Shown: positions 57,649-64,000 of the stretch, piece after piece
Layout: each line of letters starts with the position of its first letter
Position numbering within the stretch: the stretch's first letter is position 1
Source of the DNA: Yamagishiella unicocca
Lineage: Eukaryota > Chlorophyta > Chlorophyceae > Chlamydomonadales > Volvocaceae
Assembly: GCA_003116995.1 (NCBI GenBank)
Contig: BDSL01000092.1
Location: 1 to 64,000, forward strand
DNA length: 64,000 nt
Direction: 5' to 3'
The notes under the pieces: model-generated
Told to the model about the DNA's origin: nothing
Seen by the model: only the letters and a program-made list of their open reading frames with translations
The model's database searches: none
Position numbers and translations under genes: made by a program

Positions 57649-58097
57649 ATGACCGGCGTCGCACGCATAACCCCGTGCGCCTCTGTTTGGGCACCGCCGA
57701 CCTAGGCAGTCAACAAAAACGCGCAAAGCAAAGCTCAGCTTAAACCAGCCAAACACATTGCAACTGCCAACCGAAAACCTTCGGCCAAGTAAGGCGCGCA
57801 AACCAGCGCCCAAGAATTAGCGCTCTCACACACACCTGTGCGCAACGCTCTCAACTTCAACACCTGCCTGTCCCGACGCGTCGCACGTACTCCAGCACAC
57901 ACGCGAAGGACCAACGGTCAAAAACAAAACATGCTGTGTACGCGTCCGCACACACATGCACAGATCCTCAAGTCCGTCAAATGAATGATAGTCAGCCACA
58001 CATCAACACCAGTTGTACCGCAGTCTTCTCCGCAGTACGTCCCGCTTTTCCTCCCAAGTGGCTTCCGTCTGCCCCCAAGCTCCCCCGCTTCCTCCGT

Positions 58098-58381
58098 CTA
58101 CCGCACTCCCAGCCCCTTGCGGAACGACTCAAACTTGGGCGCCGCAAGCGGCTTGGTCAGCACGTCCGCGATCATCTTGTCCGTTGGCACGTACGACACC
58201 GCCAGGTCTCCCAGCGCCACGCGCTCCCGCACGAAGTGGTACAGCACGTCGATGCTTGGACTGCGCCGAGTGCACTGGGTTGCGCATTAGCGATAGCGCG
58301 CCTTGGTTGTCGCCCAGCAGCACCGTCGGCCCAGCGCCCAACACACCAAAGTCCACCATTTCTTTGCGAAGCCACAGCCCC
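58098..58381 (-). pseudogene. Copia RNase H C-terminal fragment
   Basis: The frame reads TVLLGDNQGALSLMRNPVH, SAQSKH, a one-base frame change, then DVLYHFVRERVALGDLAVSY and PTDKMIADVLTKPLAAPKF, with stop at 58098-58100. The DNQGAL, KHIDVxYHFVRE and ADVLTKPL blocks are typical of Ty1/copia RNase H ends. The upstream catalytic part is absent. Confidence 0.9.
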
Positions 58382-58471
58382 TAGCGAGCGGCTGACATGT
58401 GATCTTGCGCGATTGTCGATGGCCAACTCCACCGCGTCCTCAACGCCGCCATCATGTATGGTGACGCCAGA

Positions 58472-58591
58472 CTACACCACATGCTTCCAGCCATTGGAGT
58501 CTAGGGAAAGGAACAGTGCAGATTTCCACTCTGCAAAGCTCACTGCGCCTAGTAGCTCGGGGACATCGCTCGCCTTGAGGACTCCAGCCAT
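58472..58591 (-). pseudogene. Truncated copia Gag start
   Basis: ATG at 58589-58591 opens 39 codons ending in TAG at 58472-58474. The text AEWKSALFLSLDSNGW has the spacing of copia Gag N-termini. The same frame continues after the stop into a region that meets RNase H sequence in a shifted frame, which marks the deletion joint at about 58381. Confidence 0.75.
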
Positions 58592-58660
58592 TGCGGCTCC
58601 TAGTCGTCAAAGCATCCTATCCTCAACTACTATTGTTCGATCTAACACTATCGCGTTATG

Positions 58661-58674
58661 CGGGGCTCATAACC
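58661..58674 (-). promoter_or_regulatory. Primer-binding site of the copia element
   Basis: The plus strand reads CGGGGCTCATAACC next to the LTR. This resembles the anticodon loop of initiator tRNA-Met (CTCATAA). Priming from the tRNA anticodon half is known for copia-type elements. Confidence 0.75.
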
Positions 58675-58919
58675 TGTCGAGATGCTGTCCTAAGTTGAGA
58701 ATGGGTCACACAAGCACTAGCATCACCAGGTTTACAGGTCGCAGAACTAGGACCAAACCACTTAGTGCTTAGCTGCTTATCATGTGACTTCTTTACTTCT
58801 TCTTTATTACTTGATAGAAAGCTCTGTTCTGGACTCCTAAGCTAGCAGGGGCTCGGCCGTACAGACACGCATGGGGAGGGGGCAGACCGAACTTTTCCCC
58901 TCACCCCTGAATCGCGACA
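58675..58919 (-). repeat. 5' LTR of the copia element
   Basis: This 245-bp LTR has TG...CA ends and appears identical to the 3' LTR. It lies upstream of the Gag fragment in the minus orientation. Confidence 0.95.
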
Positions 58920-58924
58920 AATGC

Positions 58925-59585
58925 TGCCGTGAACACACATGGCATTGACATCTGTCTGCGTTGCAGAATAGGTGCTGCTTTGCTAAGCGGGGGTTGCCTT
59001 GCGCTGTACACAGCAAATTACACCGGCTGCCAGTCTCGTCAAGATCTGCCAACCCAGCCCGCCTGGATCCCCAGCCCGGCTGGATTCAGGCTGGTGGGTT
59101 GCCGGTGGAGCGTGGAGGCAGGTGCCCCAGGGGCCTGCTGTCAGCGCTGATCCGAATCCTGGGACCCACGACAAGACGAGTTTGAGTTGGCCACCTGGCC
59201 GTTCCAGTAACGAAACAGACTGACGAAGAGCATCAAAGCCCTCATCTTGTCATCTAGGGCCATTCAGGATTCAGCCAGTTGCCGGACTGGTACAAAGCTT
59301 TGCCCCTCTGCGTACAATCATCATTTACTGATAAGATAGTCATAGATACTATGGCAGCACTTAGAGCTGTTTGGCCTTTTTAACCGACTTCAAACGCCCG
59401 AACTTCGGTTCCAAATTCAGGTTTCCAAACACCTGACGGCATTTGGCTGCGTGAAGTGTCCATCATGGGCGCCAGGCATAGTAGGGAATTTGTGATTCAG
59501 GATAGTATGAAAGCCAGCCCTCCTTTGCGACTGCCGTCTGTTCCAAGCACGAGAGCCAACATCACCATATTGCAGCACTGTCGCT
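58925..59585. other. No firm gene
   Basis: Only short frames are seen. The right end may hold an upstream exon of the gene at 59586; a TTGCAG acceptor-like site lies at about 59571-59576. Confidence 0.4.
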
Positions 59586-60246
59586 ATGGCAAGGATCCTA
59601 CTTCAAATGCAGTTTCCGAGAAAGAAGCGTTCATACTTTGAAATCAGGCAGACTTGCTGCAGATGTGTGGGGTGCTCCAACCAAATTTCGGTCCACTCGA
59701 CCATTGGGGAACGATGCAAGCAATACTACCACGGCACTGTCAACAAGAGCTGGGAGAAGTCCCGTCAGGCAAAGAGGAAGGCGCTTGATACAGGTAGGGA
59801 GGGATATGAGCCAAATCGTCCTCTGGTATCTCATTGCCAAGCCTCATCCAGCCGCCCCTATGTATTGTGCAGCTGCTCGAGCGAACCAGCCGCAAGACAA
59901 TAAAAATCGGGGGAACAAGAGCGGCATTGGTGGAGGAACTGCTGACCGAACCATTTGGGCAAGAGCAGAGGTACCTTTACCCGATATCGCCTTGTCAGCC
60001 GTGTCTGTCGCCGAAAACGCCACGGCCACGGCCAGAGCCGTGTTGGCCCATTTGAGCTCCGAACTTGAGCAGGCGGAAAGTTTGAGGGTGGGAGCATGCA
60101 TCGGCACTGAAATCAGCCTCCCTGCCTTCAGCTTCAGCTTCAGCTGCTGTAGACCACCGACTGATAAAACCTTACCGCCATGGTCGACAGTATGCAGGAC
60201 GCGCCTAAGCTTGTCGCTGCTTAGCGGCAAATCCCCACCGTCATGA
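59586..60246 (+). CDS. Candidate two-exon gene, Cys-containing basic protein
   Basis: Exon 59586-59793 ends GATACAG|GTAGGG. Exon 59873-60246 follows TATTGTGCAG and runs to TGA. The join is phase 1 and keeps one frame of about 193 codons. The first part is basic and Cys-containing (QTCCRCVGCSNQISVHSTIG, then CKQYYHGTVNKSWEKSRQAK). The second has a helical Ala-rich patch (VAENATATARAVLAHLSSEL) and a Ser/Phe stretch. The Cys pattern CCxCxxC...C could bind zinc, but I recognise no family. The start is uncertain: ATG 59586 is the first in frame, and an upstream exon is possible. No TGTAA was found soon after the stop. Confidence 0.5.
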
Positions 60247-60400
60247 CCTCTGGCCTCAGCGAGGAGGGAGCGGCAGCCACCACCTCCACCCCGGCTGAAA
60301 CAACCGCCACCACCTTCATCGCTGCTCAGCTGCACATCCCCACCGCCATGACCTCTGGCCTCAGCGAGGGAGCGGCAGCCGCCACCTTGGGTAGCGGCGG
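60243..60400. repeat. Short tandem duplication of about 105 bp
   Basis: The block CATGACCTCTGGCCTCAGCG with the following GGGAGCGGCAGCC occurs at about 60242 and again at about 60347. The sequence between the copies is Thr/Ala-codon rich. Confidence 0.75.
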
Positions 60401-60585
60401 TGGCGGTGGCTCGGCAGGCGTTCGGCGTGGCAGGGCGAGCACGTGCACGTGGCCTCTACGCCCCTACACCGCTGCGAGCTAGCTCCACTAGCTCAGGAAG
60501 GAAGGTAGGGGCCACAACGTCCATGAAGGGCGCTGCTCGTTTAAGTGGGCTGCGGGCAAGGCAGCTCGTGCAGCTGCCTCAACCC

Positions 60586-61165
60586 CTTGCTGGGTGGCAC
60601 GAGCGCACGACACCACAGCCCCGCAGACTAGCGCTGGTGGCAGGTGGGCTGCAGATAACCAAGCTGTAGGGTATCAAATTCGAAACGTAATGGCGGCTTG
60701 CTGACAGCAGCGGCTGCGCTGCGCCGACCTAGTCATGAATTTACGCAGCAAGGAGCCGCGGGCGTTCCTCAAGTGCGGTGTAGTAGTACTTATACAAGTT
60801 GCTAAGCCATAGACCTGCACAGGCTTAACCCATTTAGCCGTTGGTAGGGTGTTACGCCACATCACCTGACACTGGAGGTGACAAAGGAGACAGGAACCCA
60901 GCCGTACCGCACCGAGCGGCAACAATAGGAACAGCCAGCACTCCCAAGGGAGATTTGTGCTGTAGGCTCCCCTGTTGCAGTTTGCAGTAGTGGTGACTGT
61001 CACAGTGGGCCCCAGACCGTATGGTAGAGCCATCGGGCGCATCGACTGACATTGAAAGAGACAACAGTAACCGATCAACCAATCAGAAGAACCACGCAAT
61101 CTGCAGCACCAACGGAGTTGATCAGAAGGGCCCTGCGCCCCGACCTGGATCGCGAGATTCCCATG
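60586..61165 (-). repeat. Dispersed repeat R, longest copy
   Basis: The outer parts match 20525-20875 in inverted orientation. An internal part (60990-61065) matches 10383-10475 in the same orientation. The copy near 20525 therefore looks internally deleted relative to this one. A minus frame spans it (60674-61174) but has no recognisable domain. Confidence 0.7.
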
Positions 61166-62277
61166 TGCCCCCATCCCTGTTGCTTAAATTGAATATGATG
61201 CAATAAATCCTCTAAGCAAGATAGGCACTGTAGTTACGGTAAGAGGAAACGAGATGAAATAACAATGCCCTGGCACCGGAACCAATGCCCAAAAAAGGTT
61301 CGTGCAGGCGCTTGGGGATGACAGTACTGCCCTAAGCTGTACCGAGAGCTATGGCATCGCAGGTTGCCGGCCCCAAACAGCCCAGTGCACGTGTGGCTTG
61401 AAGAAACCCCACCAGGAGTGCAGCAATCTATGTGGAGCGCGGTGACACTGGCGGCACTTGTGTATGGTGATGGAGCGAGCATGCATGGGAGTGGCTTACA
61501 CGCCGTTACCCGCCACAGAGCAGCCGGGCGACAGTTTCAGAATCCCGAAGCCGGAGGCGAAGGAGCTGCCCCGCAGCCCCATGGAGGTAACGAAGGCGGG
61601 GGCTTTCCTGGAGTTCTTGCAAAAATGCGGGGATTCGAGGAGCTCGCAGTGTCGCCCCGGAAGGGATGGGAAGGGGCAGGGCCTGACCACCCCATCCGCT
61701 CCACAAAATCTATTTCAACCCGAGCGTCTCGTTCTATAGGCACGCTATGTAGGGTGGGCGTGGAAGGTATGCTTACGAAAAGCGATGACTTGCTGATTTG
61801 CCAATGTGACATGATCTACTGCAAAGTTCCAAGTGTCTTTATTGCAGTGGGAGTGGCTACGTAATTATTATTATTACGTATGAACCGGAAGATTTGCTCA
61901 TTAGTTGTACACCCAACTTGCGTATTCCTCTATACATGGTAGCTGCCTGTTGTGTAGACATCTGCAACCCCCACAGTGGAGCTCGCCGCTACTGCTGCCC
62001 CGCTTGTAGTGCGCTGCCTTTTACATTCGCTCGTCCTCGGCCTGTCGTACGGACCGCCGTCTCTTTTCTCAGTGCTAATAGCCTGTTCTCATACCTCAGC
62101 ATGTGATGTACGTCTAGTCACTTCCAGATATCCTCTTATGCGCTACCTCTTACCGGGCTGAAACGAAAGATCCTACCTGACCACAAATTTCCGTGGGTTC
62201 GCCTTCTCCATATTTGTGTACTACGAAGTAAAGGCCTTCAAACATTTACATTGGCGCCCCGCGTTTATACGCGGAAA
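61166..62277. other. Upstream of the pherophorin gene; no firm gene
   Basis: A plus frame at 61458-61739 has coding-like text (GVAYTPLPATEQPGDSFRIP) but no domain and no clear splice partners. The last several hundred bases should include the pherophorin promoter; no certain TATA box was identified. Confidence 0.4.
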
Positions 62278-64000
62278 ATGCGGCTCGCCGTGGCAATTGG
62301 CGTCGGCATATTGGCCGTTCTGTGAGTATTCGTTACAAGCTTGTCTAGCCGTCTATTATCAGCGATAGTGGTGCTGGTGCTTACCTGCTTAGCATAACTT
62401 CTTCGCGCCTTAGTGTCCTGCATCGCGTCATCGTCAATGTTGAAATCGCAACACCAACTGTCAGGCACCTATTCTCAATCTACTCTGCACAGAACCTTGA
62501 GGAAGACACATGACGCATGCTCTAACGCTGACGTGTGCGCTCACCATTGAGCATCTCCCGCTGACGTTCGCACTTATCATTGAACCTAATCAAATGAACG
62601 CGCGAGATGGCCTTAACTGCATCCGTGATTGTCCTATATTTGCAGGAGCAATCTAGTCCAGGCCCAAGAAGTCGACCAGTTGGCCGCTTGTAGCAAGCTG
62701 TACGCATACAGCCTGGATCAAGTTTTCGCAGTTCAGGACAATAATAGCACGTACTGCCTAAAAATAAAGGTGGAAGCTCCTCCCGGCTGCACGAGCTACT
62801 GTTGCACCCAGGCTGACTTGCACAGAATCGAGGTGCGTGGGTATGCGTGTCTGTCTGGGTGCGTGCGTCTAGGTGCATCGACTGAACAATTGAATTGCAT
62901 CCTTGCTTTGGTCGGTCGGAGGGCTTGGGCTTACTATTGTGTGTGCCGACAACGCTCGTAACCTCGCTGTTGGTCCGCCGCGCGCGCAAGCAAGGTGCCC
63001 ATCCAACTGTATGTCCCAATGGTTATATGCATGAACAAGCAACTGGATTTATTGCTGCATCTATCCTTTCGCGATGCGCGTCCAAGCAATCACCTGATTC
63101 ACTTACTTCTTCCACTGTCTCCGCCGCCGCCCCACCTGGTGTACATCTAATGTAGTTCAAAGTGAACCCCGCTTGCAACCTTGGTGGCGTCGCGGTTACC
63201 GTCAATGGCACCGCAAAAACATTTTCTCGAATCGTCCGGACGCCCGAGGGACCTCCAGGCAACATCATCCTTCGTTTGGTGCAGCTGGGACTCACCACTG
63301 CAACTGCCAACGGCGTCGAGATTTGCATAACGTTTGACACCAGCAGGGCTGATATGACGGGCTGCAGCACTCTTCAGCAACTGTGTTCTCCAACGTCAGC
63401 TGGTGTACCTGCCAGCGTGTGCCCGATATTCCATGCCGACCTTAAGAATGCGTGCTGCGCAACCTCTAAGATCAACGTGGCTGGACCCCGTCCGCCATCG
63501 CCGATTGCTAGGAAGGGTTTGAAGCCGCCGCCATCACCTAGCCTTCCCCCCTCACCGCCGCCTTCACCCAGCCCTCCGCCGCCTGGTATAAATTATATTC
63601 CTGGCTCGTGCACGGCGTGCGTCTACATTGTGTTGAATCCAACAGTCTATTTACTGTTTCCTTACAGCTTCTCCCAGCCAGAATGCGATAACTTAACCGA
63701 CATAATTATCAACAACTTATACCAGCAGGCATTCTACTATGGGGCCACCGTAGTGACGCCATTCACGGCGTTAGAGTGCAGTCCACAAAGGATTAAAGTA
63801 TGTGGTGCGTTCGCATCCGATTATGATGCAGACCTGCTTCAGACCTATGCAGCCATCATGACGTCCTTTTGGATGCAAGCGCTCTTAGGGAGTCCAGATT
63901 CGTGCCCGCCGTACCTTTTTGGCTATGATATCGTCATTGCCATCACTGGTGATTATGACAACATGGTCACACCGTCAGACTTTCCGTCAAACTGCCTTTA
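62278..64000 (+). CDS. Pherophorin (extracellular-matrix glycoprotein), 3' end outside window
   Basis: Three exons are seen: 62278-62321, 62646-62832 and 63156 to the window edge, with donors GTGAGT and GTGCGT, acceptors TTTGCAG and ATGTAG, and all phases consistent. The first 358 residues are present. Residues 1-21 form a signal peptide (MRLAVAIGVGILAVLSNLVQ, then A). Residues about 22-185 are the N-terminal pherophorin domain (DUF3707), with YCLKIKVEAPPGCTSYCC, DLHRIEFKVNPAC, LQLGL-like VQLGLTTATANGVEICITF and TLQQLCSP blocks. Residues about 188-220 are a Pro/Ser hydroxyproline-rich linker (PPSPSLPPSPPPSPSPPPPG). Residues about 227 onward are the C-terminal domain, with CTACVYIVLNP, KVCGAFAS and SCPPYLFGY. 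Pherophorins are secreted and assemble the volvocine matrix, and some are induced by the sex inducer or wounding. Regulation of this one cannot be read here. Confidence 0.95.

Larger units (their letters stand above)
57014..58919 (-). mobile_element. Non-autonomous Ty1/copia LTR retrotransposon, internally deleted
   Basis: The element is complete. Two 245-bp LTRs (57014-57258 and 58675-58919) read identically by eye. Their ends are TGTCG...CGACA, and a perfect 5-bp target duplication AATGC lies at 57009-57013 and 58920-58924. Coding orientation is minus. Inside the 5' LTR (58675-58919) come a primer-binding site matching the anticodon arm of initiator tRNA-Met (58661-58674), a 39-codon Gag start (58472-58591), then directly the end of a copia RNase H (58098-58381). 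A G-rich polypurine tract (57259-57265) abuts the 3' LTR. Protease, integrase and most of the reverse transcriptase are missing, so mobilisation would need an autonomous relative. Volvox has a known copia element, Osser; whether this one is related was not checked. Confidence 0.93.

Noticed and set aside
57936..58772. 278-codon plus-strand frame
   Set aside because: It is antisense to the copia RNase H and Gag fragments and runs into the LTR.

Overview
The window looks like nuclear DNA from a volvocine green alga (Volvox or Chlamydomonas lineage). It holds a pherophorin gene at the right end. Introns are of GT...AG type with CTAAC-like branch points, a TGTAA poly(A) signal follows one gene, and coding exons are GC-rich with many Gly, Ala, Pro and Gln homopolymers.

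The dominant feature is a direct segmental duplication. Copy A (1-20938, cut by the left window edge) is repeated as copy B (about 29192-50714). Non-repetitive parts are nearly identical (about ten differences counted by eye over 3480-9296). Low-complexity coding parts differ by many indels. Each copy holds, in order: a minus-strand low-complexity gene (A 833-3443; B 30033-32676) broken by different lesions in each copy; a stretch with weak exon candidates; a plus-strand gene with a hexapeptide VASEPE/Q array (A 7837-9296; B 37079-38537, frameshifted); and a large minus-strand gene (A 10799-19427; B 40044-49232). In copy A the large gene fits an eight-exon, about 2170-residue model in which every splice phase agrees. 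It has a presequence-like N-terminus, a recurring NxVYR/LIRKKEL motif and a C-terminal run of mTERF-like repeats. Copy B of this gene has gained one motif, lost another with its splice donor, and carries a 44-bp frameshifting deletion.

The spacer between the copies (20939-29191) holds a minus-strand Pro/Ser-rich open frame built on 294-bp repeats, a 248-bp tandem repeat and other minisatellites, but no firmly identified gene.

Right of copy B, 52819-54040 (minus) encodes a frameshifted reverse transcriptase of Penelope-like type. Positions 57014-58919 are a complete but internally deleted Ty1/copia LTR element with identical LTRs and a perfect 5-bp target duplication. Positions 59586-60246 look like a two-exon Cys-containing gene of unknown family. 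The window ends inside a pherophorin gene (62278 to the edge), encoding a secreted extracellular-matrix glycoprotein.

The genes do not form an evident pathway. Most of the interest lies in the recent duplication, how its copies have diverged, and the unusual modular mTERF-like gene.
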